A stretch of DNA of 64,000 nt from Salvator merianae (lineage: Eukaryota; Chordata; Lepidosauria; Squamata; Teiidae), in the NCBI GenBank assembly GCA_003586115.2, contig QVOM02000126.1, forward strand, positions 6,029,349-6,093,348, read 5' to 3'. The notes beneath the pieces were generated by a model. That model saw nothing but the letters and a program-made list of their open reading frames with translations, had not been told where the DNA came from and searched no databases. The stretch's first letter is position 1; each line of letters opens with the position of its first letter. This document shows, in pieces, positions 10,428-21,047 of the stretch. The position numbers and the translations under genes were made by a program.

Positions 10428-10636
10428 GGGCGATTCTGCACTAGCTGGGATACCAGACCAGCAAGCATACTAGCAGCCTCCCTTCAACGCACTGATCTGT
10501 GGTCTAAGGAAGGCCCTGCCCCACCCCTTTAGACCCCGCCCTCGGGGCGGGACCTTGCTTAGACTGCATGAGCGTGCGGAAGGGAGGCTCCTAGTATGAT
10601 TGCTGGTCAAGTATACTGACTAATGCAGAATCGCCC
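10428..10636. mobile_element. Family H palindromic MITE (209 bp)
   Basis: Arms of about 65 bp: the left end GGGCGATTCTGCACTAG and the right end complement GGGCGATTCTGCATTAG. Both arms continue through ACCAGCAAGCATACTAG or ACCAGCAATCATACTAG. The flanks are AAA and AAG. The centre contains a small GC hairpin CCCCGCCCTCGGGGCGGG. Partial relatives lie at 53908 and at the right edge of the window. Confidence 0.8.
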
Positions 10637-11057
10637 AAGGGAACAGATATGACCCCTTGATGCATCCTTTCTCAAAGACTGATGCTGAGCTATCACCTGG
10701 CACCTCAGCACGTCCCAAGGGATGGGTTCTTTCCACCAGAAAAGCCTAGAAGTGTCAGGGAAAAGTATGAGCAGCAGCTAGAAGGAAAATCAGGAAAGAA
10801 AATTCCCAGAAGCGACGTGCAAGGAAAAGCTTTGGGATTGGACGGAAGAGTTGATCCGCCCCCCCCCAATACTGGGCGTTGCTTTGAGTTGCTCTGGATG
10901 GGCCAGTCCTTTTGTGCCTGCTGTTGACGTGGTGGGGTTTGGCATATACGGGAAAGAGTGTGGGATGGAACTGAGATGCACAGGGTAAGAAATATGGCAG
11001 GACACGGCCTGATTCTGGTTTCGTTCTTTCTACCCACAGGTGTGGACAGAAATGTAA

Positions 11058-11622
11058 AGGCATCTTGCTAAAAAGATGATTTATTTAAAAGGGGCACCCA
11101 TCTTTGCAACATGAGGAGGCAGCCCATGTTCCTTAAGCAAGGTGGAGCCATAGGTTAAGTCCTCTTTTAGAGTTCAATAGAAACGATTGGCTCCCTTTCC
11201 CTCCCCCCTGTGCTGGTTTTGGAAGTTTCTTTCAAGTGATATTTAGTCGGGAAATCAGCACTGTATAAAAAACAGTTTGGCTCAGGGTTGATTCCATCCT
11301 TTGAGCAAATACTCTGCCCTATTGCCAAGCTTAAATTCCAGCTGTTGTCCTGTGCCGATGATTTCAGCTCAATTCCTCTTTCCACATCACCCATTTACTG
11401 AAGACGACGCACTGCCCGACTATAAATATCTGCTCTGGATGCTTCAGAAATTCCAAGGCAGCCCTTTTGCTTCAGGTTCAGATTAGTTGTGCTCTTCTTG
11501 TTGGTGATGCATAATAAAAGGGTGTCTGTCGGATATTCCAGCTGAACGCATTTTCAGGCAGACCTAAAATGAAGCCTCCTCTGTCGAACGCAGAGAGGAA
11601 ACACAGCAGCCCCTAAGTACAG
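11058..11622 (-). other. PRKCH: PRKCH 3' UTR with polyadenylation signal
   Basis: Directly follows the stop codon. The segment is free of recognisable interspersed repeats, unlike its surroundings. The minus strand carries a canonical AATAAA at 11080-11085, so cleavage is expected roughly 15-25 nt further on. The UTR would be about 560 nt. A longer alternative UTR cannot be excluded. Confidence 0.55.
11080..11085 (-). promoter_or_regulatory. Candidate polyadenylation signal AATAAA
   Basis: The first canonical hexamer on the minus strand downstream of the PRKCH stop codon, about 540 nt after it. Placement and orientation are right; use is inferred. Confidence 0.5.
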
Positions 11623-11769
11623 CTAAGACTCCAATTCTGGGTCTGTATATGAAAAGTTTTTAAATTCTTCCTGGTTGATCATTGAAAGGATTCCTTCTTC
11701 AATAGGGGTTAAGATAGGCTCTTCTTTTAAAAATTCGGGATCAAAGTTGCTCACATCTTCTTTGGATTT
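11623..11769 (-). CDS. PRKCH: PRKCH terminal coding exon (AGC C-terminal tail)
   Basis: Codes for 48 residues plus TAG, starting [13 protein letters not shown] in phase 0 after the acceptor TTTGACAG. It forms the C-terminal tail of a novel-class protein kinase C, a membrane-recruited, diacylglycerol-activated Ser/Thr kinase. The turn motif is visible as LTPIEEG (Thr at exon residue 21) and the hydrophobic motif as FKNFSY (Ser at residue 40). Both are the regulatory phosphorylation sites of the family. The ending SYTDPELES matches the PKC eta type (human ends SPELQP) and not the epsilon, delta or theta tails. The sequence [11 protein letters not shown] continues exactly from the PPFRPRI end of the exon at 13077-13220. 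Confidence 0.96.
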   Translation of the reverse strand, partial: KSKEDVSNFDPEFLKEEPILTPIEEGILSMINQEEFKNFSYTDPELES

Positions 11770-13076
11770 CTGTCAAAGGCAAACATAACATCATTTCATT
11801 TCAGAATTGCATTCCGTTTGGGTGAGATCAAAGATGTTAGCCAACACCAAGCAAGGCTTTTAATTTTACCATCCAGCAGCCCAGCAAGACTGCCAGACAG
11901 TGTGAGCGAACAAGGCAGTTGTTTCAAGAGTTGCCAAATTGACTTGGGGTAAATAAAAGAAATTATTGATCATGGAATGTTTTGTAGCTCAAAGTCTCTA
12001 CTCCTTCTGGCGTCTGAAGCAAAGGAATTCGAGCACAAAGCAATCCTCAGATCTGGCAGCTCACACTGGCAGGAAGGGGTGGCCATATTAAACTTCACCA
12101 ACAATACCACCATTGGATTAACTCTGAGGATTTCTGCACTTACCTTAGATCCGGATTTTTTCACCCCATAGTCCTCTTCAGGGCCTCTTTCATCTGCACA
12201 CTGGTGTGGATTCGAGAGGCCCCGTCCCCTGCTAGGATGCTCCGTCTGCACCGCACAGAGCACGATCCAGATCAAGAGACTCCTAATCCAGATTGCCAGT
12301 AGACCTGGTTTATCAGGTCCGCTGGTGTACCAGCCAGGGGTAATCCGGATCACAGAGGTATGCAGAAGGCACACACCTCTGTGTCCTGGCTTAACGAGTG
12401 ACCCATTTTGGTGGCACACCAAAGTACGCCACTGAAATGGGTCCCCCAGGGGTTCCAAGGCCAGGAACTTTTGTTCCTGGCTGTCGGACCTTGCCGAACC
12501 TGGCTCTGAAGCTCATACAAGGTTTGGGACCGGCAAGGAGGCTGGGCTGGAACAAGCCGTCGTCATGCAGATGGCACTGCTCTGGTCCACAGCAATCCAT
12601 CCCAGCCTTGGGGCGGACTGCTTGTTCCAGACCTGCTGATCCGGACTGCCAGGAAGACCCTCAGAGTGGAAAAGGCTGCATTCAGAGGATTGCATGTTTA
12701 GTTTCAGACATAGCAGTTCTCTATGGCAGCCTCTCCCATGCACGCCAGCTAGCATAACCAGTAGTCAGGCATATCGGGTGTTCCAGCCCCATAGCAGCTA
12801 GGGAGTATAAGGCTGAGGGAAACCACTGCAGGGCTCATCACAGGAGCTTTTCTCAGTCTTACGTGCAGGTGATGGGGGAACAAGCCTGGAACTCTTTGGC
12901 ACACAAAGCACAGGCTTGAAAGCAGTTTGGAAAAGGGGTTGTTCGTTTTGCTTTGGACCAGGAAAGCAGCCAATTTGGCTAGGGATTATGGGAGCTGTAG
13001 CTGGAACCAGGGTGTTTTTCAAGCTCCCGTTTTTCAAGACGCCCTTCCCATCTATGTATAACAAACACACACTTAC
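11770..13076 (-). other. PRKCH: PRKCH last intron (1.3 kb)
   Basis: Bounded by donor GTAAGT (minus strand, 13071-13076) and acceptor TTTGACAG. It holds a family A transposon (12181-12677) and otherwise unremarkable sequence. Confidence 0.9.
12181..12677. mobile_element. Family A non-autonomous transposon, copy 2
   Basis: Begins GGGCCTCTTTCATCTGCACA and ends in the complement of AGCCTTTTCCACTCTGA. The interior shares GGTGGCACACCAAAGTACG, TGAAATGGGTCCCCCAGG and AGGAACTTTTGTTCCTGG with other A copies. It lies in the last intron of PRKCH. Confidence 0.65.
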
Positions 13077-13220
13077 AATTCGAGGCCGGAACGGTGGCTC
13101 TATCTGGCGCTGATTTAACAGGTCCCAATCCAGTTCCTTAAAATACGAGTGCAGGAGGATGGCTTTCTCCCCACCCAAGGCACTGCTGCCAAGGCGCAGT
13201 TTGGGGTTCTTGGTCATGAA
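13077..13220 (-). CDS. PRKCH: PRKCH exon, end of kinase C-lobe
   Basis: Exactly 48 codons, phase 0 at both ends, from acceptor TTTTTTTGGCAG to donor GTAAGT. It encodes [29 protein letters not shown] and [11 protein letters not shown]. This is the end of the kinase core (subdomain XI) and the start of the AGC extension (PPFRPRI). [11 protein letters not shown] matches PKC eta. One departure from the family: the usual H-P-F-F-K-E segment reads HSYFKE. It joins in frame to the exons on either side. Confidence 0.96.
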
Positions 13221-13368
13221 CTGCCAAAAAAAGTTTTTTAAAAAAGTCATTGGCAAGAAGGAAAATGGTGCTCTCAGGGGTTCTCTGCCATTTCTTATTC
13301 CCATTCAACCCACCCCTGACAGGTAGTGCCCGTATTGAATAGCGGTGAAGAAGGAAAAGCAAGTCCAG

Positions 13369-13903
13369 GGCCCTTTCTGCACTTACCTGTCCATGGTCTG
13401 AACCAGTGGGTCTGCAGCAGCCAGGACAGCTAGTTTGGATCACGGAAAGGCGAGGTGTGCTCTGGAACAGCACTGTCAGTCCATATCAGTCCCTTCCCAG
13501 CTTGAAGCGTGCGTGAGCTTCAGGACTGGACTCTGAGTACCCTGAAGGACTAGGAACAAAAGTTCCTAGCATCAGAGCCTCTGGGGGATGCATTTCCATG
13601 GTGCACCTATGCATACCACTGAATGACTCTCCTGCTATTCTTGTACACAGGTATGCCTTTTGCATGCTCTCCTCTGTTCTGGACCAGGGCCCACTGGTTT
13701 GCTGACAGATTCATTTGAATGGGCCTACTGGTGATCCGAATCAGGGCCTCCCTTGATCTGGATTATGCTCCATCTAATGCAGATGGAGTGTATCGGGGGG
13801 GAGGCAGGGCCTCACAGATCCACACTAATGTGTGGATCGGTGAGGTCCAGAAGTTCACACTGGAGGCTCCTGACGAGGATGAAAGGCAAGTGCAGAAAGG
13901 GCC
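13369..13903. mobile_element. Family A non-autonomous transposon, copy 3 (535 bp)
   Basis: The inverted ends GGCCCTTTCTGCACTTACC and GGCCCTTTCTGCACTTGCC (complement) are nearly identical. The flanks are CAG and TAG, a 3-bp duplication with one change. The interior carries GGAACAAAAGTTCCTAG, the family's conserved short palindrome. Confidence 0.78.
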
Positions 13904-14257
13904 TAGGTGAAACTGGGGTAGCAGGATTGCTGTTAGGCAGTCTTGTAAGGGCTTATTCCTACATGTGAGCACTTGGAAATCTGTCTCACTTTACAGCTGC
14001 TGAATTATTAGATGTGTGAAAGGAAAAGGGAGGGCAGACACATTCTGATACTAGTTTGCCCTTCTCTTGAATATTGAGGGAGAAGTTCTGAGCTGCTAGG
14101 TGCAATAAGGTATTGCTTCCTTAGCCCTCACGGACCTGTCAACTCTTCACTCCCTGCTGAACCTACAATATAAAACCTAGTTGGTTGTTAAGACTTTTAC
14201 ATCGGTAAGACAATTCCCAGGTTTTGTTTTCTGGTTTTGGAGGGAAGCCTATGGCAT

Positions 14258-14345
14258 TTGGGAGTGGACAGAGTTCAATGGTAGAGCATTTCCTTTGCAT
14301 GCGGAAGGTCCCAGGTTCAATCCCCAACATTTCTGTGGAAGAAGC
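14258..14345 (+). repeat. tRNA-derived SINE head (Sauria-type), copy 1
   Basis: Has the pol III box-A-like GTTCAATGGTAGAGCA and a box B GGTTCAATCC at 14314-14323, with CTTTGCATGCGGAAGGTC between them. This arrangement is typical of squamate tRNA-derived SINEs. The body is short or lost. Confidence 0.8.
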
Positions 14346-15207
14346 AATGGCAAAACCTAGCAAAACAGCCAAAAATACTGTATATATGGTAGAAGCCACA
14401 TATCAGTGAGAAGAATCCTACTGCGCTTGCTTCGCATTAGTAGCACTCTTCCTAAAATTGTGGCATACTGTTCACACGCCTGCCACTACCCAGGCTGCAC
14501 AAACATAGCAGCCGGGGAACATTAATTCCCCGGCTGTGATGCTTCCAGCCAGGACAGTTTCTCTGAACAAAGGAAGTGCCTCAGAAGTGAGCCATAAAGA
14601 AACCATGCCACCGATTACACAATAAAGAATGCAGACTCAGCACGCTTAAGCAGCACTGGCAGGGATGCCAGAAGAGCGGGTTTAAGTACTGTTAGAGTGC
14701 TTACTCCTGCTCTGCCTTCCAGTGGAGGCACCCTCTGTACCACTTTTGTGGAGGGACGTGAAGACTCTGCATACTCCTGACACATTCACGCTGCTGTAGC
14801 AGCATCTTGTGGAACATTAAATATCCATGTAGTCAACAGGAGCTAAACTCAACGCCGGGCTGGCTTCACCTTCCACTATGGCAATTAAGTTGTAGACACG
14901 TTAAGATGTGAAATGTATGCAGATACAAAACACATCAAGTAAATGTTGTGTCTACCTCAACCACTTAAAGAGACATCCTGGCCCTAGTGCGATATACAGT
15001 GATAACAGTGATGAGATCTTATCTGGACTGCAGTAATGCACTCTATGTAGGGCTCCCCTCGATCTGGAAGCTGCAACTGGTGCTGAATGCAGCTGCATGA
15101 GAGTTACAGGAGATGGAAAAGTCAGGCTGTGTAACTCCAGATCTGCATGAACTGTAGATAAAAGTAAAGATGACCGGGAATCAAAGTTAACTTCTCGTAA
15201 CTACGGG

Positions 15208-15430
15208 TAACTTTTTGCACTTGCCGGTATTCGTCCACTGCTAGTACACTCCATCTGTGCAGGACACAGTGTGCTCCAGATCAAGGGCCGGTGTGGGAGA
15301 TGGGCTAGAACATACCGCTGCCATGCAAACTTGCTGTTCCAGCCCAGACCAATCTGTCCCAGCCTTGGGATGGAGCACTCTGTTCCTTCCCTACTATTTC
15401 CGACCAGAGAGGTAGGTGCACAAAAGCCCT
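15208..15430. mobile_element. Family A element, internally deleted (copy 4)
   Basis: The left end CTTTTTGCACTTGCCGG and the right end complement GGGCTTTTGTGCACCTACC are diverged A termini. The interior keeps TCTGTCCCAGCCTTGGGATG, shared with copy 2 at 12.6 kb. Confidence 0.55.
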
Positions 15431-15487
15431 CAGTGGACAAATCCATTTCGCTCTACAATACAATACTGATCTGTCCTTGCCTCCTGC

Positions 15488-15566
15488 CCAGAAAATGGTG
15501 GGGATTGAACCTGGAGCCTTCTGGATGCAAAGGAGATGCTTTGCCACTGAGATGTCTCTCTGTCAA
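15488..15566 (-). repeat. tRNA-derived SINE head, copy 2
   Basis: On the minus strand it reads CTCAGTGGCAAAGCATCTCC, then a tRNA-like middle and box B GGTTCAATCC (15502-15511 on the plus strand as GGATTGAACC). Same family as the copy at 14.3 kb. Confidence 0.78.
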
Positions 15567-15741
15567 TTATCCACCAGACTTCATTTCAGTGATGGAGTCC
15601 TCAATAGCTTAGGGCCCAGGTATATGATTGCTTAGCCAGCTGTTTGGGGTATTAAGTTCTATTAATGATCTCCTGTTGATGGTCCCATGCCTAAGAGATG
15701 TGTCGACTCCATTGCAAGGGTTTCTTGGCAGTGGCATCACA

Positions 15742-16386
15742 CGGCCTTTTGCACTTACCCATTAGTGAGCAAGCAGTTGCTCACTGATAAAGTTTGTCTG
15801 CACTCCACCGCATCTGCAGGGTCCAGGAGTGTCTGCAGCCACTCCCAGACACTAATAGCTGTGGACAACTAAAACACTGTCCACAGCTTGACCAGGAGCA
15901 GCTGGATTGCTCCCAGTCAGCAGCATTCACACCTTCTTCCAGGTGCGAACGCTGTGAGGCAGTTAGCGCAGAGTGGCCGTGGCTCTGCAGCTGTGCACCA
16001 CAGCCTGACTGCCATGGCAACCGCTGGACGTTGCTGTGGCCACTGTCATGGTGAGCAGGTGCACAAACTCACTGTGAGTGCTGGAGGTCCGGTACAGGGC
16101 CATTCTGGCACTCACAGGCCCTTTCTGCACTTGGCCTTATTGCAGATTATATCCCGGAATCGTGACCTGCCATCCACATGCTAGTACAAACTATAAAAGG
16201 TCTTGCCCAGGGCCTACCATAGTCTGCACTAGCATGCAGATGGCAGGTCCCTATTCTGAGATATAATCTGGAATAAGTCCAAGTGCAGAAAGGCCCACAG
16301 TGCCAATGGCTGCTGCACTGCTGGATCTTGACTAACTTAGAATGGGATAATTATACCATTCTAAGCTGGTCAGTGTGAATAGGCCC
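15742..16386. mobile_element. Family C non-autonomous transposon interrupted by a family B MITE
   Basis: The left end CGGCCTTTTGCACTTACC and the right end complement GGGCCTATTCACACTGACC are family C-like. The interior contains ATTAGTGAGCAAGCAG and GCTGTGGACAACTAAAAC, typical of C. A family B element sits inside at 16117-16296, so C inserted first. Confidence 0.6.
16117..16296. mobile_element. Family B palindromic MITE, copy 2, nested (180 bp)
   Basis: Starts GGCCCTTTCTGCACTTGGCC and ends with its complement. The flanking ACA at 16114-16116 and 16297-16299 is an exact 3-bp duplication. Removing the element rejoins the host sequence as GGCACTCACAGTGCC. Confidence 0.85.
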
Positions 16387-17195
16387 TCAGTTGTGGAATG
16401 CTTCACAACTGAACCTAAGACTGGTTTCTTGCTGGTTGGTTTTCATAAGGGTGTGCAGACTCACCCCTTCTCCCGAAGTATCTGCCTAGTTTAGAAGTTT
16501 TATTTCGGCACTTTTTTTCCCCCTATGGATTTTGGCTCATTTTATGTTATGGTTAGGTTTTTATTGTTGCTGTTGCTGTGGTCAGTTTGCAAGCAGGTTA
16601 AAAATATGACCAGATAAATAAACTGCTCTAAATGCTCATTTTGTCCCAGTACTTGGACCCAAGAAGTAGAGTGCCTCCAAACACAAGCTGACATCTTCTT
16701 CATAGCAATGAATAGGGCAGATTGTATATAAGCAGGAAAGCACCTGAGCAGGATCCAGGTGGTGCCCTCGTGATGTTATATGAGTCCCTTAAGAGCAGAC
16801 GTCCCTGCATTATGTCACCATGCTGATCCAGCAGGCAGCTTGGTGCAAGCGCTGGTTGGAGTGGCCGAGTGGCAAAGCAGTAGGAAGAACGCTCACAGTG
16901 CTTCCTCCTACGGCTCCTTCGTCATGCCACCACCACCATAGCTTGCAGAAGTACAAAGGCACCTGCTTTAGGTAGCACAGCACAGTCCTGTTTTCAGGAC
17001 CACAGGAAACGGCCGACTTCTGTGGCCATTTCCTGTACTCCTAAATACATTCCTGACCGTAAACAACAAATCAGAGGAACAAAAGTTTCCCACCTATGAC
17101 TGCATGGCTAGAAAAGTAGCAGGCATGCAAATAAAATGCCACCTCTTTATGAAGAGCATTGTATTTATAGCACTCTTCTCAGCACTCTTCATGAA

Positions 17196-17608
17196 GACCA
17201 CTAGGCTCATTAGGACCAGGGGGCACTCTATGAAGCTGATGGGCAGGAGAGTTAGGACTGACAAGGGGAACTATTGTTTCACCCAGTGGATCATTGGTCT
17301 ATGGAATTTACTGCCAGAAGAGGTAGTGATGGCAGTCAGCCTGGACAGCTTTAAGAACAGATTGGACAGATTCATGGAGGTCAGGTGTATCAATGGCTAC
17401 TAGAATGGATGCCTAGGTACTGCCTCCAGACAGGAGAGACAGGCAGGATGCCTCTAAAGGCCATTTGCAGGGAGTTGAGAGTTGGGTTTTGTCTTTGACT
17501 TCTGCTTGAGAATGCCCAGAAGCAATTGGTGGGCCCTTGTGTGAGACAGGATGCTGGACTAGATGGGCTGTAGCCTGATCCAGCAGGGCTCCCCTTATGT
17601 TCTTATGG
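17196..17608 (+). pseudogene. CR1-like LINE: ORF2 C-terminus and 3' UTR
   Basis: Encodes RGHSMKLMGRRVRTDKGNY, then FTQWIIGLWNLLPEEVV and SLDSFKNRLDRFMEVRC before a stop at 17401-17403. This is the usual C-terminal signature of CR1/jockey-like reverse-transcriptase ORFs (F-x-Q-R-V-x-x-x-W-N-x-L-P-x-E-V-V, then L-x-x-F-K-x-x-L-D). The 3' UTR follows to CTTATGTTCTTATG. Only the last ~70 codons remain. This is the best copy of the family in the window. Confidence 0.85.
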
Positions 17609-17752
17609 TGCTCCATGCACTTCACAGCAGCCTCCACCATCACACAGATCCTGCTTTGCACACATCACTTCCAGCACAGCTATACCACTAGTTTCCACCC
17701 AGCTGAGCTCCAAAGGAACATTTTCCTAAGCCACAACTGAAAGAGTAGGAGC

Positions 17753-17932
17753 CAGAAAACCACACTGGGTCTTTATTTTGGGATACAACCCAGAATAGGG
17801 GCCTACCAACTGCATGCTAATGCAGACTACAGCAGGCCCTACCCGAGGCTAGCCATAGTCTGCCCTAGCATACAGACAGCAGGCCCTTATTCCGGAATAT
17901 ATCCCAGAATAAGGCCCAGTGTGGAAAAGGCC
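17753..17932. mobile_element. Family B palindromic MITE, copy 3 (180 bp)
   Basis: The ends are CACACTGGGTC on the left and AAGGCCCAGTGTGG on the right. Inside are paired GGAATATATCCCAGAATAAG-type arms and CATGCTAATGCAGACTA. More diverged than the copies at 7.4 and 16.1 kb. Confidence 0.72.
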
Positions 17933-17950
17933 ATTGCTTTATACAGCAAA

Positions 17951-18232
17951 AGATATTTAGTTATTTCATTTATAGGCTTTATATCCTGCCCTTCACCAAA
18001 GAATCCCAGGGCTGGTTACAACAGTAAAAAGATAAAATTTATAAGAGTTAAAACATAACCAAAGTAAGTATAAAATACAACCTTCCTTCTCCCCCCCACC
18101 CCAGACTACAGGGAAGGTGACCATAGAAGGACTGGGTGAAGATGTATGCATTAACCAGGTGCCAAAACCCACGCACTGTTGGCATCTGGCGAACCTTTGC
18201 TGAGAGATTGTTCCAGAGTCCCATGTGCTTTA
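17951..18232 (-). repeat. LINE 3' end, minus strand
   Basis: On the minus strand this runs through TTCACCCAGTCCTTCTATGG to a tail with CCCTGGGATTC and an AT-rich end (ATAAATGAAATAACTA). It resembles the 3' ends at 33.7 and 47.9 kb (CR1/L2-like). Confidence 0.5.
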
Positions 18233-18607
18233 AAATCCAAGAACATGAAAAAGAAAAAAAGAAGATCTATAAGATCAGCAGCGGTTGCCAAAGGCAACAG
18301 CTGCGATGCTGAAGCCATTTTATCTAACCTCAGATTTTAATCAAGATGGGCAACAATCCATGCTCACAATTTCACTGGGAAGCAAAGGAAACCTTGGGTT
18401 ACTCTAGGTGTTTTTCACAGACATGGTTACAGTCATCCCAGAATAATAATCGTATCAATGAAATATGCATGGGGAACCCTTCCTTCTTTCTCTTCCATGT
18501 GAAGCTCTAGGAAGATAAGAGACCAGCAGCTACAACAAACCAAAGGCCCATCTAGCCTCACATGTCTATGGAAGGCTGACAATAAAGGCATAAGTTACAA
18601 CCGCAGT

Positions 18608-18724
18608 GGCTGCATCCAGACATCATTTATTTATTCCGCTATATTTAGATATTCCAGAATATCCATGCTTTATTCCAGAATAGCCAAATATAGTGGAATA
18701 AATAAGCAATGTCTGGATGCGGCC
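18608..18724. mobile_element. Family G palindromic MITE, copy 1 (117 bp)
   Basis: An almost perfect palindrome: GGCTGCATCCAGACATC on the left and the complement of GGCCGCATCCAGACATTG on the right. Inner arms are built from TTATTTATTCC and GGAATAAATAA. The terminus matches the longer element at 37281-37749. Confidence 0.75.
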
Positions 18725-18949
18725 AATGTCTTGCTCACATTCTCTAGGGTCTAGTCAGGCCACCATCTGTGACACTGGAGGGAATATATAGCCATTGTGA
18801 TTAATAGCCATGGCTGGAAAAAGAATGTCATGTAGTTGGCAGCCAGACAAATATTTGGTCATCAGGAGAAGGAAGATACTCCTTCCTGTAAACACAGACA
18901 TTGGGAAAAGAAACGATGTTCCTTTTTTAACTCACAGGGTAGCCTCTTT

Positions 18950-18966
18950 TTTTTTTTTTTTTTTTG
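18950..18966. repeat. Poly(T) tract
   Basis: A run of about 17 T residues, possibly the tail of a retroposed element in minus orientation. Nothing recognisable lies beside it. Confidence 0.9.
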
Positions 18967-19999
18967 ATGCCACATTGCACCGTTGATTACCATTCAGCTT
19001 ATGGTCAGCTAAAAATCCCATGCTCTTGTTTTACCTGCACTGTTGTCAAGCTATCCTATATCTGTGCGTTTGACTCAAGTGATGCCTTTGCAATTACATT
19101 GTCTCCTCTTGGATCCCCCAGCATTTGGTCTTCAGATATTTTCCATTTCTGCTGTTGGTTGCAGCACAAAGCCATCCGGACTTGCTAGCCATTGATAGCC
19201 CTTCCTTCTGTCCATTAGCTTAGCCACCTTTTAAAGGCATTCCAACTGGTGACCACCAGCAAGAGGACACCAGTGGCTGGGCAGAGAGTTCTGTCACATC
19301 TGAGCCCCACCACTGCTGATTTGAGCCTCTTTGGGATATATAACAGCTATGGATCTTGCTACCTTTGAGAGAGCTTGAGACATCTTGAAGTCAATTCCAT
19401 CAGTTAGACAATAACTACTAGGGCCTTCGGAGGCATTAGAAGCAAGATGTACCCTTCCCCCATTTTTTCCCCTGTGGATTTTTCCGTCATGACGCTCCTT
19501 AACCTTTATTTCCCATTTTTCTACAGACACAATGGCAGCTTCTGCATGGTCCTTTTTGACCATGCTAGCTGCTTCCAGTGAATGTGGCATCTGCCTGGTA
19601 GAAGGATCCCCAGGAATTCTCTGGCCATATGGTCCTCTAGCATGGAGTGCTCCTCGGCATGAAAATATTTTAAAGTCATTTTGCCAGGCTCCAAAGCAGC
19701 TCCAGAAGTTGACTGGAGCCAACCTAGAAAGCTGGGGTGCTTTTGTTCCCCGGTCTCTTAAGAAAGCTGGGACTGGTCCATGGCAGAGTAGACAGTCTCT
19801 AGCCTACACCACCATGCCCCACTCCTGTTTTGGCCCAGATCAAGCCACCTGGGTCAAAACTGCCCTCTATACTGTGCACCAAGCTGCATGGTGCAGAAGC
19901 TGCCAGAGATTTAATGGTCCGAAATACATAAAATGGTCTGAAATGCATAGAATTAAATGAGGGATGGCTGTAATATACAATAGTGGCTTCTCCCATACC

Positions 20000-20127
20000 G
20001 GAGGTTTTCAATCACAGGCTGACTGTTCATTTTTTGAGGAAGGAGTAGCAGATGCCTGCATTAAGCCTGGGGTTGGACTGGATGACCTCCATGCTCCCTT
20101 TCAACACATCTATTCTATGATTCTATA
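20000..20127 (+). repeat. CR1 LINE 3' end fragment
   Basis: The classic CR1 3' segment: GGGGTTGGACTGGATGACCT followed by a terminal ATTCTATGATTCTAT repeat. No coding sequence. Confidence 0.85.
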
Positions 20128-20758
20128 AACTATTCAGTTGTAAAGGACAGCAACTTGCTATTAAGTCTGCAGTCTGTTGTATACATAGGAATTAACACCA
20201 CTGAACTTAATGTGATTTTCTTCTGAGAAAACTTGCACTGAACTGTATTGATGTATTTATGTCTCAAAGAGTTGACCTGATACGTATTAAACTCCAGTGC
20301 TAAATGTCAATACTGTTTTATAATCATTGCAGGACTAGGTTTTGCTCTTTTGCAAGCAGCCTTGGGGGTTTCTACTGGCTACTGAAGGGCAGGGTATAAA
20401 TAAAACAGGCTTAATTTGGCTTTTCTTATTTTAGCATTCCTGCTGTGTCCTCAAGCCACAACAATCACAACTGGGGAAGCATGTTTGGTTTGAATTTGAC
20501 CCGATTTACACCTTTGGGGTGTTTATAATTGTTTATAAAGCTGGCTGCGGATTTGGAAAGGTTACAAAAGCAGAAAATGGGCCGTTTTCTTCTCTGCAGC
20601 TAACAAAGTTAGCCAGTTCTCCATAACAAATGTCAGCTGTACAAGAAAGGGATGAACAAGGACCTACAGTTTAAGGGCAAAGACAGACTAGAACCAAAAA
20701 ATCTGTTTTAAGCCGCCTGGTGTACTGAGATCACAAAATGACAGTTCGCATATATAAG

Positions 20759-21047
20759 GAAATAAGAACATAAGAACATAAGAGAAGCCCTGCTGGATCA
20801 GGCCACGGCCCATTTAGTCCAGCATCCTGTCTCACACAGTGGCCCACCAATTGCTTCTGGGCATTCTCAGGCAGAATAAAAGGCAAAACCTTCACCTGCT
20901 CTTGACTCTCCCCGTAAATGGCTTTTACAGGCATCCTGCCTGTCTTTCCAACCTGGAGGCAGTACCTAGGCATCCATTCTAGTAGCCATTGATGCACCTG
21001 ACCTCCATGAATCTGTGCAATCTGTTCTTAAAGCTGATTGCTGTCAG
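20759..21047 (-). repeat. CR1-like LINE 3' end, minus strand
   Basis: In reverse orientation this matches the 17.2-17.6 kb element. It begins AAGAACATAAGAACATAAG, continues with CCCTGCTGGATCAGGCC and includes the last ORF codons near 21000-21040. Confidence 0.85.

Larger units (their letters stand above)
1..11055. other. 3' flanking DNA of PRKCH, no gene recognised
   Basis: This stretch lies downstream of the PRKCH polyadenylation signal. It contains the LINE, SINE, 5S-like and inverted-repeat elements listed separately, a (ATT)n microsatellite and unassigned unique-looking DNA (about 223-530, 1800-2260, 2700-3250, 3770-4920, 5060-5390, 8670-10420, 10640-11050). Open frames here are short and I could connect none to a known protein except the BovB fragment at 6806-7201. 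In human the next gene downstream of PRKCH is HIF1A at a large distance. Nothing resembling it is visible here. Confidence 0.6.

Noticed and set aside
1..11055. Exons of HIF1A or another neighbouring gene
   Set aside because: No frame here shows bHLH-PAS or other recognisable protein sequence, and the human spacing suggests that the neighbour is much further away.
14258..14345. Genuine tRNA gene
   Set aside because: Box A and B are present, but the arms do not form a cloverleaf and the sequence matches a SINE head repeated in reverse at 15.5 kb.
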